Origin: Clostridium sp. UBA701
GTDB taxonomy: Bacteria > Bacillota > Clostridia > Clostridiales > Clostridiaceae
DNA: 64,000 nt
Direction of reading: 5' to 3'
NCBI GenBank assembly: GCA_002298125.1
Contig: DBMJ01000016.1
Location: forward strand, 498,046-562,045
The position numbers and the translations under genes are program-made. Below are positions 51,097 through 59,706 of the stretch, in pieces. Numbering within the stretch: position 1 is the stretch's first letter; each line of letters opens with the position of its first letter. The notes below the pieces were generated by a model. The model did no database searches. It was given only the letters and a program-made list of their open reading frames with translations, and was not told where the DNA came from.

Positions 51097-52745
51097 TACT
51101 GTTTAAGAATATAGTCTAAATCGCTCTTAGCGTCGGAAATGGGTCTTAGATTAAATTTATCTGTAAGTACCTGAAGGATATTTGGCGTTATGAAAGCAGG
51201 CAGGGTTGGGCCAAGGTATATATTTTGAATACCCAGGGATAAAAGTGTGATTAAAATACATACGGCTTTTTGTTCGTACCAGGATAATATCATGGATAGA
51301 GGCAGCTCATTGACACTGCAATGGAAGGCATCTGCCAAGGCCAGGGCTATGGCTATGGCCGAATAGGAGTCATTACATTGACCACAGTCTAGAAGTCTAG
51401 GCAGCCCAGCAACAGTTCCGAAATCCTTCTTATTAAAACGGTACTTTCCACAAGCTAAAGTTAATATAATGGTATCCTTAGGAGTTAGCTCTGCAAACTC
51501 TGTATAATAATTTCTACCAGGTTTTGCGCCGTCACAGCCTCCTATTAAGAAGAAATGCTTTATCTTTCCCTGCTTTACACTCTCAATTATCTCCTTAGCA
51601 TGGCTTAATACTGCATGGTGGCCAAAGCCAACCATAATTTTCTTTTCAGCCTCATCATTTTCAAAGCCGCCTAACTCTAAAGCCTTATTAATAACTTGAG
51701 AATAATCTCTTTTACCATTAACTGTAGAAATATGTGTGAGATTACTATAGCCAACAATACTGGTGGTAAATAACCTATCACTATAACTGTTTTTTGGTTT
51801 CATAATACAGTTGGTGGTCATTAGTATAGCTCCGGGAATATTGTCAAATTCCTTCTGCTGATCCTGCCAGGCACCACCATAGTTACCTAGTAAGTGTTTA
51901 TATTTTTTAAGTTCTGGATATCCATGGGCAGGCAGCATCTCTCCATGGGTATAGATGTTTATGCCCTTATCTTCAGTCTGTACAAGCAGCTCCTTAAGCT
52001 GCCAAAGATCATGCCCAGATACTACTATGAAGGGACCCTTTTTAATTGTAATAAGTACCTCCGTAGGCTCAGGATGACCAAGAACCTCATTATGAGCTTC
52101 ATCTAGCAGGGCCATGCATTTTAAATTTGATTGACCAAAATCCATGTTCAGCTTAAAAAGCTCCTCCACTCCAAGGGTGTCATCTCCTGCAGCTCTTAAA
52201 TACCTATAGAAGCTTTTATTAACCTCCTCACTCATTTTCCCAAGCTCCGCTGTATGGTGAGCATAGGCAGCCATTCCCTTAAGACCATAGGTCAAAAGCT
52301 CTCTAAGAGAACGTACATCCATATCAAGCTTCTCATCTACAATAACTCCAATATTTTGAGAATCTTCTAGCATATCCTCCTTGTTTCTAGGAGGGTCATA
52401 GGTGGCACAAGGTGGTGCCTCCACACTAATTTTGCCTGCCAGCTCCTTAAGCTCATCCTTAAGCTTTGAGGCTTGTAGTATATAGTCTACAAATCTCCCT
52501 TCATCAAAGTTTACATTGGTCAAGGTGGAAAACAATGTATCATGCACAAGGCGATGAGCTTCATCAGGTATTACCTTTTCCTTTTTTAAAGCTTCATCAC
52601 CATAAAATCCTATCCCCTTTAGGATATAGATAAGTACATCCTGTAGATTTGCAACATCCGGTTCCTTACTGCACACACCAACCTTTGTGCAGCCCTTACC
52701 TCCCATGGTCTGTTCACATTGGTAGCAAAACATATCATTTTCCAT
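51096..52745 (-). CDS. hcp: Hybrid cluster protein / hydroxylamine reductase
   Basis: A 549-residue Hcp. The N-terminal Cys set CYQCEQT...CTKVGVC ligates the first cluster. GHDLWQL, CIMKPKN, GGCDGAKPGR, LACGKYRFN and CGQCNDSYSA supply ligands of the hybrid cluster, and EQKAV is kept late. It reduces hydroxylamine or nitric oxide under nitrosative stress. The ATG at 52745 follows AGGAGGTG; an earlier frame start at 52775 has no site. A truncated permease frame lies against its promoter. Confidence 0.94.
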   Translation of the reverse strand: MENDMFCYQCEQTMGGKGCTKVGVCSKEPDVANLQDVLIYILKGIGFYGDEALKKEKVIPDEAHRLVHDTLFSTLTNVNFDEGRFVDYILQASKLKDELKELAGKISVEAPPCATYDPPRNKEDMLEDSQNIGVIVDEKLDMDVRSLRELLTYGLKGMAAYAHHTAELGKMSEEVNKSFYRYLRAAGDDTLGVEELFKLNMDFGQSNLKCMALLDEAHNEVLGHPEPTEVLITIKKGPFIVVSGHDLWQLKELLVQTEDKGINIYTHGEMLPAHGYPELKKYKHLLGNYGGAWQDQQKEFDNIPGAILMTTNCIMKPKNSYSDRLFTTSIVGYSNLTHISTVNGKRDYSQVINKALELGGFENDEAEKKIMVGFGHHAVLSHAKEIIESVKQGKIKHFFLIGGCDGAKPGRNYYTEFAELTPKDTIILTLACGKYRFNKKDFGTVAGLPRLLDCGQCNDSYSAIAIALALADAFHCSVNELPLSMILSWYEQKAVCILITLLSLGIQNIYLGPTLPAFITPNILQVLTDKFNLRPISDAKSDLDYILKQ

Positions 52746-52775
52746 ATATACACCTCCTACAGCTATTATTCTCAA

Positions 52776-53210
52776 ATGTTAATTTCTATATTAATTTATT
52801 TTATATTAGGAATAGTTCTGGAAAAGTTTTTTCTTTATGGGTTCATAATTCTAATTTTTACCTTTCTTGGTTTTCTTATTAATTTTTACTATGGAGGTCT
52901 TCTTTTTTCTGGGGAACTATACTTGAACTATGTATTAAAAAAGGCTGGCTTTGTGTATCTGCTGCTTTTGTTTAATTTAAGTCTTGCACTGTGCACCAGT
53001 GCCTTCTTTAAAAAGGGAGTGGGAGCAGGCTTTGCGGCACTTATATGCTCCTATACATTAAACACTCTTAGCTATGTGGGGAATTTAAAGGATTATGTCC
53101 CAAGTGGTCTTTTAAGTAGCAGTAACTCAGCTTTATTCAGCGTTAGCATAGCAATAGCTCTATTTGTGTTTATAGCAATCATTAGACTAAATAAAAGGTT
53201 TTTAAGGTAG
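52776..53210 (+). pseudogene. 5'-truncated ABC-2 permease remnant
   Basis: About 145 residues, hydrophobic throughout, with four or five helices ending in a pattern typical of the C-terminal half of ABC-2 permeases (LCTSAFFKKGVGAGFAALI; final helix then RLNKRFLR). There is no ribosome site before the ATG at 52776, and the open frame runs back into antisense of the hcp start. No ATPase gene adjoins it. I read it as a remnant whose 5' part was lost when hcp came to lie next to it; a small functional protein cannot be excluded. Confidence 0.55.
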
Positions 53211-53281
53211 GGGCTCAAAGAAGAGAAAACAAAAGGCTTTGCTTTTATGAATGTTTTTGGGTATAGTAATAAATAAGGATT

Positions 53282-53309
53282 TTGTTCACTATATATGATT
53301 TATTATAAA
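53282..53309 (+). promoter_or_regulatory. Promoter of ung
   Basis: TTGTTC, 16-nt spacer, TATAAA, about 22 bp before the start codon. Confidence 0.4.
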
Positions 53310-53331
53310 AGCATAGGAGAGGACAATTAAA

Positions 53332-54006
53332 ATGGTACAGTTAAATAATGATTGGGATGAACTTTTAAAGGATGAATTTAGCAAGGACTATTATTTAAAG
53401 ATAAGAGATATTCTTATAAAGGAGTATAGTACAGCAAAAATCTATCCAGATAAACACCATATCTTTGACGCACTAAAGCAAACTTCCTATAAGGATACCA
53501 AGGTAGTAATTTTAGGTCAGGATCCATACCATGGGGCAAACCAGGCTCATGGACTTGCCTTTTCTGTAAAACCAGGGGTAACTGTTCCCCCCTCTCTTAA
53601 AAATATATATAAAGAATTGCAGGAGGATGTAGGCTGCTATATTCCAAACAATGGATATTTAATGAAATGGGCAACACAGGGGGTACTGCTCCTAAACACA
53701 GTATTAACAGTAAGAGATGGAGAACCTAATTCTCATAAAAATATAGGATGGCAGCTATTCACAGACACTGTTATTTCACACTTAAATGAAAGGCAGGAGC
53801 CCATAGTATTTTTGCTCTGGGGAGCCAATGCAAAGAGCAAGGTTGAACTTATTACCTCAAAGCAGCACCATATTTTAATTGCTCTTCATCCAAGTCCTCT
53901 CTCTGCTTTTAGAGGCTTTTTTGGCTGCAGGCATTTTTCTAAAACAAACAGCCTATTAACAAGGATGAAAAGGGAACCCATAGATTGGCAGATACCCAAT
54001 ATATAG
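53332..54006 (+). CDS. ung: Uracil-DNA glycosylase
   Basis: A 224-residue family 1 UDG that removes uracil from DNA. The water-activating loop GQDPYHG, the pro-rich loop (VPPSLKNI), LLLNTVLTV and the Leu-intercalation loop HPSPLSAFRG are all intact. Normal length. Start behind GGAGAGG. It is followed after 74 bp by a TVP38-type gene, which may be cotranscribed. Confidence 0.95.
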   Translation: MVQLNNDWDELLKDEFSKDYYLKIRDILIKEYSTAKIYPDKHHIFDALKQTSYKDTKVVILGQDPYHGANQAHGLAFSVKPGVTVPPSLKNIYKELQEDVGCYIPNNGYLMKWATQGVLLLNTVLTVRDGEPNSHKNIGWQLFTDTVISHLNERQEPIVFLLWGANAKSKVELITSKQHHILIALHPSPLSAFRGFFGCRHFSKTNSLLTRMKREPIDWQIPNI

Positions 54007-54080
54007 AAACATACACATTATGGTGAAAGTAAACATATAATTAATTGAAGCATTGGGTTGTAGTCTGGGGGGATGATGGT

Positions 54081-54773
54081 ATGTTGTGGCAGAAGTTGAA
54101 GGAAAATCGAAGAGATATTTTTTGGAGTATTGTGACCATGGCAGTTATTGCAGGGCTTTATTGGTTTTCCAGACGGTATCTAGAGCTTTTTAAGGACCCT
54201 GAGGAATTGAGGGTTTTTTTACTAGAACAGGGCAAATATAGTGTAGGTGTATTTTTGCTTTTACAGGTTACTCAGGTGGTGGTATTTGTAATACCAGCAG
54301 AAATCACACAAATATCTGGAGGCTTTGTATTTGGTACCTTTTTTGGAACTGTACTTTGCCTTTTAGGCAGTGTAATTGGCTGCACTGTTTTATTTTATAT
54401 GGCTCGTCTTAATGGTAAAAAGGCCTTGGATAGATTTATCGGTAAAAAAGACAGTGCCTTTGTGCAGAGGGTAATTAATTTGGGAAATAGCAAAAGAGCT
54501 ATGATATTAATTCATCTATTACCAGGAACGCCAAAGGATGTGCTTGGCCTGGTATATGGGGTAACAGACATGAAGTACAAGGATTATATTGTTTATTCCT
54601 CCCTGGCACGTATTCCATATGTGCTTTTTTCTAGTTTTATCGGTGCCAGGCTTATTGGAGGAAATTACCTTGTGCCTATAATTTTGTCAATCCTGCTTTT
54701 AATCATTATCCTCATTGGAGTGTTAAAGGCTGAAAAGCTGTGGTCATTTTTACTAGGTGGGAAAGCTTCATAA
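54081..54773 (+). CDS. TVP38/TMEM64 (DedA-like) membrane protein
   Basis: A 230-residue SNARE-associated-domain membrane protein, with six helices, the conserved ITQISGGFVFGTFFG block and LPGTPKDVLGLVYG near the second re-entrant loop. DedA and TMEM64 relatives are linked to lipid flipping and membrane energetics. The ATG at 54081 follows GGGGGG; a TTG at 54045 lies before that site. The substrate is unknown. Confidence 0.85.
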   Translation: MLWQKLKENRRDIFWSIVTMAVIAGLYWFSRRYLELFKDPEELRVFLLEQGKYSVGVFLLLQVTQVVVFVIPAEITQISGGFVFGTFFGTVLCLLGSVIGCTVLFYMARLNGKKALDRFIGKKDSAFVQRVINLGNSKRAMILIHLLPGTPKDVLGLVYGVTDMKYKDYIVYSSLARIPYVLFSSFIGARLIGGNYLVPIILSILLLIIILIGVLKAEKLWSFLLGGKAS

Positions 54774-54937
54774 AACTAAACACTAATCCACCAATTCTTT
54801 ACATAAGATATTAATATTTTTTCATATAATGTTAATTATTTTTAACTTTTTGGAAAAAACATTTTCTTTTCTTATAACTTTTTTTGTGATACACTTGTCC
54901 ATAGATAACTTAACTTAACCATTAGAAGGGAGATAAC

Positions 54938-55534
54938 ATGGACACAATTTTTCACGGGAGAATTGGTGCCACACTTGCAGATACCATAGAGAGAAACTAT
55001 AGGACTTCTATACCTCGTAAGAGCTTTCTTTACGGAAATGTTAAGGCGGATTTAGCGCCTGAATATAGATTAATAAGTCATTATAAGAGCCAAATAGACA
55101 CTGTGGTTTACGGATGGATAGAGGAGCTTTCTAAAGCTGACAGCTCTGCACTTAGAGATAAAAAATTCTACCAGAAGCTAGGGGTGGTTATACACTTTAT
55201 ATGTGATTTCTTCTGTACCCCACATAACACATACTTTAAGAAGAATTTCTTTAAGCATGAGGTATATGAGCAGCTTCAGCACTATACTCAGGGCAATAAG
55301 CTTAAGGTATTTGCAGCTCAGGTAGATAAAGAGCCACTGTTTACCTTTTTCAATGCTGAGGCTCTTATTAACTATTTAGAAAAGCTTCATAAGAGCTATA
55401 TGAGCACAAGAAGTACTATGGGAAGAGATATGGTCTTTGCATTAAGGGCTTCAAATGTTGTATGTCATTCTATTTTAAACATGATTCTTTACAAGGACGA
55501 AGAGTTTAACCTAGCAGTACCTTTAGCTTATTAA
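54938..55534 (+). CDS. Zinc-dependent phospholipase C-like protein
   Basis: A 198-residue protein with the His/Asp layout of the zinc phospholipase C fold: HGRIGATLADTI at the start, GNVKADLAPEY, IHFICDFFCTPHN and MVFALRASNVVCHS. No signal peptide is seen, so it is intracellular, unlike alpha-toxin. It is a diverged relative of the protein at 18464. Start behind AGGGAG; strong terminator afterwards. Confidence 0.8.
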   Translation: MDTIFHGRIGATLADTIERNYRTSIPRKSFLYGNVKADLAPEYRLISHYKSQIDTVVYGWIEELSKADSSALRDKKFYQKLGVVIHFICDFFCTPHNTYFKKNFFKHEVYEQLQHYTQGNKLKVFAAQVDKEPLFTFFNAEALINYLEKLHKSYMSTRSTMGRDMVFALRASNVVCHSILNMILYKDEEFNLAVPLAY

Positions 55535-55553
55535 ACATAAAAATAATTAGATG

Positions 55554-55590
55554 AATTAAAAAAGAGGGTTTTTACCCTCTTTTTTTAATT
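55554..55590. terminator. Bidirectional terminator
   Basis: AATTAAAAAAGAGGGT pairs with ACCCTCTTTTTTTAATT; T or A tracts on both sides serve both convergent genes. Confidence 0.8.
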
Positions 55591-55603
55591 AGGGGACACC
55601 CCT

Positions 55604-55966
55604 TTACTTATCATAGATTTTTAGCAAAAGCTTTTCTACAAGGCTTAGCCTATACTTTTTATCACTACTAAAGCCTAAAATAAGGACAAATATATCGTTT
55701 ACCATCAAGTATATTAATAGCGGGAATACAACAAGTACAAGTACATTGTAGTGCAGAGCACTTTTTATATCTCCATGCAGCATCAGATAAAAGGCCCTAG
55801 TCATTCCACAGCCTGGGCAAGGCCTATGAAGGATATTGTAGAAGATGCAGATGGTGTGGCCCGTAAAGATTTCCTTTGAAGGATAAACATAAAAGTATAT
55901 AAAGAAAAGGCTATAGAAAAATAGCCTTATTCCTTTAAATACGGGATGTAGTAAATACTTTTTCAA
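55604..55966 (-). CDS. DUF2752 membrane protein
   Basis: A 120-residue membrane protein with the DUF2752 signature CPGCGMTRAFY between two helices and a further helix around 85-105. Function unknown. TTG start 1 nt after the stop of the TM2-domain gene, so the two are one operon; DUF2752 and TM2 genes are commonly neighbours. Confidence 0.82.
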   Translation of the reverse strand: MKKYLLHPVFKGIRLFFYSLFFIYFYVYPSKEIFTGHTICIFYNILHRPCPGCGMTRAFYLMLHGDIKSALHYNVLVLVVFPLLIYLMVNDIFVLILGFSSDKKYRLSLVEKLLLKIYDK

Positions 55967-55967
55967 T

Positions 55968-56357
55968 TTAGTCCTTCAATGGTCTTCCATCTGCATCTTT
56001 TGTAATAGTTGAATTACAGAGAATGAGTATGCCCTCGATTAATCCCCAGATAGAGCCCATACCACAGGTTACAAGGGTTACTAAAAGTTGAACTACTCCA
56101 AGACCTGTGTAGCCAAGATAAAATCTGTGGATTCCAAGACCTCCAAGGAATATGCCAAGAAGTCCAGCAGCCATTCTTGACTTTGCTTCACCAGCAGGTG
56201 CAAGCTTAATACCACATTTTACACAGTAGTCAGAGCCGGGATTTGTTGCCTCTCCGCAATTTGGACAGTAGCTGCTGCCAACCATCTTTTTTACTCCACA
56301 CTGAATACAAACTTCAGCTAATTCGCTAATTTCACTTCCACAATTTCTACAATACAT
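55968..56357 (-). CDS. Zinc-ribbon TM2-domain membrane protein
   Basis: A 129-residue protein. Four CxxC pairs (CRNC, CIQC, CPNC, CVKC) make two zinc ribbons in residues 1-50. A TM2 domain follows at about 62-115, with the GIHRFYLG motif and two helices. The role of such proteins is unknown, perhaps sensing or scaffold. Starts behind AAGGGGG and is coupled to the DUF2752 gene. Confidence 0.87.
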   Translation of the reverse strand: MYCRNCGSEISELAEVCIQCGVKKMVGSSYCPNCGEATNPGSDYCVKCGIKLAPAGEAKSRMAAGLLGIFLGGLGIHRFYLGYTGLGVVQLLVTLVTCGMGSIWGLIEGILILCNSTITKDADGRPLKD

Positions 56358-56448
56358 AAATTAACCCCCTTAAATTCCTCACTATATAAAAATAATAACA
56401 TCTCTTGTAGTTGACGTCAATTCAATATAGTCATATCAATAGGTATAC

Positions 56449-57252
56449 TTACTTATCCACCTTTTTATCAAGGATATAGGCGGATAAAACAAAGAGTAAT
56501 ATAAATGCTAATACATAAAAAATATAATTGGTTAGGTTTAAGTATGCAACCTCCTTATTTATAAATATGAAGGTGCCGTTATTACCTGATAAAGTTAAAT
56601 TTAAGCTTTCACGGCTTGTTATAATTAAGTTATCAGGCTTAGTCAGGTTAAGCATAATTGGTGCAAAGAAGCCAGCTAAAAAATTAAGCACAGAAGTTAT
56701 AAGATTAAGGACAAAGTACAATAAAATGCCCCAAAGACCTATTTTCCTATTTTTAATTCTTACCTGGGAAAGAGTAATAGCAAATAAAATTTGCATGAGA
56801 GACAGCATACCGCTTATTATAGCTAGGATTAGGATAGATACTTTGAACACAGGCATATTTATACTGCCAAAAGCCTTAGTCAAAAAGTTCTGTACTTCTG
56901 GCAGATTTGACACTAGAGTACTTACTGAAAAATATATTATTATATAAAAGGCCGTAATGTTTATTGTATAGTACAGTATTGAAGCTCCAATTCTAGAAGA
57001 GGCCTTCTGTGGTGTACTCATATACATGAGGTTGTCCAAGTTTTTTGCATAGTCCACACAGCACAATACTAGGAGTATAACAGAGATTATAGAATTAGCA
57101 AAATATAAGAAAAATGCCGGTATTGCTACAATGGGTTCCTTTATAAAGCTTCCTAAAAAAATATTATAAAGCAGGGTTATGATAAGAACACTGTAAAACA
57201 CCATTAGAAGCACTTTATTGTTTTTAAATTCATATTTCAAAAGCTTTTTCAC
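56449..57252 (-). CDS. ABC transporter permease (YtrC/ABC-2-like)
   Basis: A 267-residue membrane protein with six helices and an N-terminal KKLLKYEFKNNK amphipathic start, as in ABC-2 permeases linked to GntR/YtrA operons. The GTG at 57252 lies 9 nt after GGGAGGT; a longer frame from 57276 begins ahead of that site. Third gene of the GntR-ATPase-permease operon. Substrate unknown; related systems respond to cell-wall antibiotics. Confidence 0.82.
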   Translation of the reverse strand: MKKLLKYEFKNNKVLLMVFYSVLIITLLYNIFLGSFIKEPIVAIPAFFLYFANSIISVILLVLCCVDYAKNLDNLMYMSTPQKASSRIGASILYYTINITAFYIIIYFSVSTLVSNLPEVQNFLTKAFGSINMPVFKVSILILAIISGMLSLMQILFAITLSQVRIKNRKIGLWGILLYFVLNLITSVLNFLAGFFAPIMLNLTKPDNLIITSRESLNLTLSGNNGTFIFINKEVAYLNLTNYIFYVLAFILLFVLSAYILDKKVDK

Positions 57253-57280
57253 TATGCAAACACCTCCCTGTAGCAATCCT

Positions 57281-57952
57281 CTATGGATTTCCTCTTTGGA
57301 TTCTTAGCTCCTCCACATCACTATATAGAGCAATTTCTCCATCCTTTATGAAAATAACAGTATCAAAGAGTTTTTCAATATCAGCCACTAGGTGAGAGGT
57401 AATCAAAATAGAGCAATTTACATCATAGAAATTAACAATGGAGTTTAGTATCTTCTCTCTAGTAATGAGATCTACCCCACCAATGGGTTCATCTAAGATA
57501 TATAGCTGTGCATTTCTTGAAAGTGTAAGCACCAACTGAAGCTTTTCTACCATGCCCTTTGAAAGAGAAGCTATTTTATATGTGGTGTTTAAATCCATGA
57601 AGTCTAAAAGCTCACTGCAGCGACTACTGTTAAAGTCCTCATAGAAATCTCTATAGTAGTCTATAGCATCAGAAATTTTCATCCATTTGTAAAAATATGC
57701 TTTATCGGGCATATAAGAAACTATTTTCTTAGTAGCTAAGCCTAAGGGCTTATTTAAAACATATACCTCCCCGCTGCTAGGTCTGCATATTCCAGCTATT
57801 ATTTTTAAAAGAGTGGTTTTCCCGCTGCCGTTAGGTCCTAAAAGACCAATAATCTTACCCTGAGGCAGACTTAAATCTACATCCTTCAAAGCCACTGTAT
57901 TACCATAACGCTTTGTAAGCTGCACCATTTTAACTAATTCATCCATCATCAT
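57281..57952 (-). CDS. ABC transporter ATP-binding protein
   Basis: A 223-residue ATPase: GPNGSGKTT, LSKGMVEKLQL (a variant signature with Lys in place of Gly), LYILDEPIGGVD, and a Ser at SHLVADIEK where the switch His follows. It overlaps the GntR gene by 4 nt (ATGA type) and precedes the permease by 28 nt. Matches YtrB/CcmA-type ATPases of small antibiotic-response operons. Confidence 0.9.
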   Translation of the reverse strand: MMMDELVKMVQLTKRYGNTVALKDVDLSLPQGKIIGLLGPNGSGKTTLLKIIAGICRPSSGEVYVLNKPLGLATKKIVSYMPDKAYFYKWMKISDAIDYYRDFYEDFNSSRCSELLDFMDLNTTYKIASLSKGMVEKLQLVLTLSRNAQLYILDEPIGGVDLITREKILNSIVNFYDVNCSILITSHLVADIEKLFDTVIFIKDGEIALYSDVEELRIQRGNP

Positions 57953-58329
57953 ACCTCCTGATCTGAAAGCTCTTCCAGCCGAAGTTTAATAATTTTTATT
58001 ATCTCTTCTTTACTTAGTCCAAGAGAACGCATTTCTCTAATAAAGCTATCAAGAATATCCTTTGACATTTCACGTTTAATATCCATAATCTTCTCCTGCT
58101 CCTCCGTAACATATCGTCCCATACCTCGCTGACTAGAAGCCACTCCTTCACGCTCTAATTCCTGAAAGGCACGTTGAATGGTATTGGGATTTATATTAAG
58201 CTCTGCTGCCAATTCTCTTACAGAAGGCAGCTTATCTCCAGCCTTAAGCTCTCCAATAATTATCTGTTTTTTAATGGCGTTTATTATCTGCAAATAGATG
58301 GGTAGATTATTATTAAAAAGTATTTGCAT
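57949..58329 (-). CDS. GntR-family (YtrA type) repressor
   Basis: A 126-residue short GntR regulator: winged helix at residues 10-75 (KLPSVRELAAELNINPNTIQRAF marks the recognition part) and a brief C-terminal dimer region, as in the YtrA subgroup. It heads its own ABC operon. A matching palindrome overlaps the promoter at 58344-58371, so autorepression is likely. Start behind GGAGGTG. Confidence 0.9.
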   Translation of the reverse strand: MQILFNNNLPIYLQIINAIKKQIIIGELKAGDKLPSVRELAAELNINPNTIQRAFQELEREGVASSQRGMGRYVTEEQEKIMDIKREMSKDILDSFIREMRSLGLSKEEIIKIIKLRLEELSDQEV

Positions 58330-58343
58330 TGCTTCACCTCCAT

Positions 58344-58371
58344 TGTACTAGTGTTATATATAAATAGTACA
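58344..58371. promoter_or_regulatory. Operator/promoter of the GntR-ABC operon
   Basis: TGTACTA, 14 nt, TAGTACA, a perfect inverted repeat 15 bp before the GntR start. On the minus strand it overlaps a TTGTGC / TATAAC promoter pair with a 16-nt spacer. Confidence 0.6.
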
Positions 58372-58504
58372 CTGGCACAAACCTGTTGTCAAGGGCAATT
58401 ATGATAGCATACCTAAGGACTTGATTGTTGGTAAAAAGATGGTATAGTAAGAGATGAGTTTGTAAAATCGTGTCAGCTTTATAATTGCAGAGGAGTGAGA
58501 TTTA

Positions 58505-59302
58505 TTGGAGAATATAAGAAATTTCTTTAAAGGTATGCTTATTGGCATAGCTAATGTAATTCCTGGAGTTAGCGGTGGTACAATGGCCGTAGTGTTAAAT
58601 ATTTATGACAAGCTAATCTCCTATATCAGTGGCTTTTTTAAGGATTGGAAAAAGTGCTTGGCTTTTTTGTTACCCATAGGTTTAGGCGCAGGAGCAGGAA
58701 TATTGCTTTTTAGCAAGCTGATTAAAATGCTCATGACAGATTATCCTATACAGACCAATTTCTTTTTCATAGGTCTTATAGTAGGAAGTTTACCATTATT
58801 ATTTAAAAAGTCCCTAGAACAAAAATTTAATCCTTTAAATATAATCCCCTTTATCATTACCTTAGGCATATTGATATTTATGGCTTACGTAGCTCCACCA
58901 GATGCTTCTAAGGTTATGTTCACAGCCCTATCTTACAAGGCTTTTTTATATTTATGTATAGGGGGCTTTATAGGAGCTGCAGCCATGGTAGTGCCAGGTA
59001 TTAGTGGATCCTTTATATTACTTTTAATGGGGCTTTATACCACAATTATTAATGCCATTGCAGAATTTAACATACCCCTATTAATACCTGTGGCAATTGG
59101 TGTAGCTATTGGAATAATAGCCACCACCAAGGCAATTAACACACTGCTTAAAAGATATCCTCAGACTACATATTTTGCTATTCTAGGACTTGTGGTAGGA
59201 TCTATTTTTACCATATTCCCAGGCTTTGGGGTTGGTATTACAGCAATTACTGCCATAGTAGCACTGATTGTAGGATTTTTTACAGCATACCTTCTTGGAT
59301 AA
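58505..59302 (+). CDS. DUF368 (PopT-type) polyprenyl-phosphate translocase family
   Basis: A 265-residue membrane protein with about eight helices and the DUF368 marks GIANVIPGVSGGTMAV at the start and VVPGISGSFILLLMG in the second half, an inverted-repeat pair. Family members (PopT) return undecaprenyl phosphate to the inner leaflet for wall synthesis. TTG start behind GAGGAGTGAG. It is unrelated by operon to the T-box that follows. Confidence 0.85.
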   Translation: MENIRNFFKGMLIGIANVIPGVSGGTMAVVLNIYDKLISYISGFFKDWKKCLAFLLPIGLGAGAGILLFSKLIKMLMTDYPIQTNFFFIGLIVGSLPLLFKKSLEQKFNPLNIIPFIITLGILIFMAYVAPPDASKVMFTALSYKAFLYLCIGGFIGAAAMVVPGISGSFILLLMGLYTTIINAIAEFNIPLLIPVAIGVAIGIIATTKAINTLLKRYPQTTYFAILGLVVGSIFTIFPGFGVGITAITAIVALIVGFFTAYLLG

Positions 59303-59334
59303 CTACAGTGAATAATGTGTTTTTTCATTACCCC

Positions 59335-59362
59335 TTGACATATATTTTTAATATAATATAAT
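59335..59362 (+). promoter_or_regulatory. Sigma-A promoter of the tyrS T-box transcript
   Basis: TTGACA, 16-nt spacer, TATAAT, a near-ideal promoter about 30 bp upstream of the T-box stem I. Confidence 0.75.
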
Positions 59363-59389
59363 AAATGCAACGAAAACTTTATAAATAGA

Positions 59390-59690
59390 AAGCTTTGAAG
59401 CGAATAAGTAGAGTTAAGCAAGCTTTTAAGAGAGCTTCCGGAGGGTGTGAGGAAGTAAAGAGGCTTATCACGAATACATCGCTGAGCAGCAAGCTGAAGC
59501 CCTTGTGGGTGGTAGGTTATTGTCGTTTCCCTGCACACGTTATAGTGCTAAAGTATAAGCAGTTTATAGCTGCCGTACTTGAAGAGGTTTGTATGGAAAG
59601 ATACAAATAAATTAAGGTGGTACCACGGGTATAACGCTCGTCCTTTACGCATTGTAAAGGATGGGCGTTTTTATATTTAAATATAGTATA
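59390..59690 (+). ncRNA. T-box leader, tyrosine-specific
   Basis: Stem I with the conserved AGAGAGCTT...GGGTGTGAGGAAG arms; specifier loop GAATACATC with TAC (Tyr) at 59475-59477; antiterminator T-box core AAGGTGGTACCACG at 59614-59627; then a terminator of ACGCTCGTCCTTTAC against GTAAAGGATGGGCGT plus T residues at 59634-59672. Uncharged tRNA-Tyr should permit read-through into tyrS. Confidence 0.93.
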
Positions 59691-59706
59691 GAGAGGAAGG
59701 ATTTTT

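Noticed and set aside
59395..59610. 71-codon frame within the tyrS leader
   Set aside because: The whole stretch is accounted for by the T-box RNA structure.
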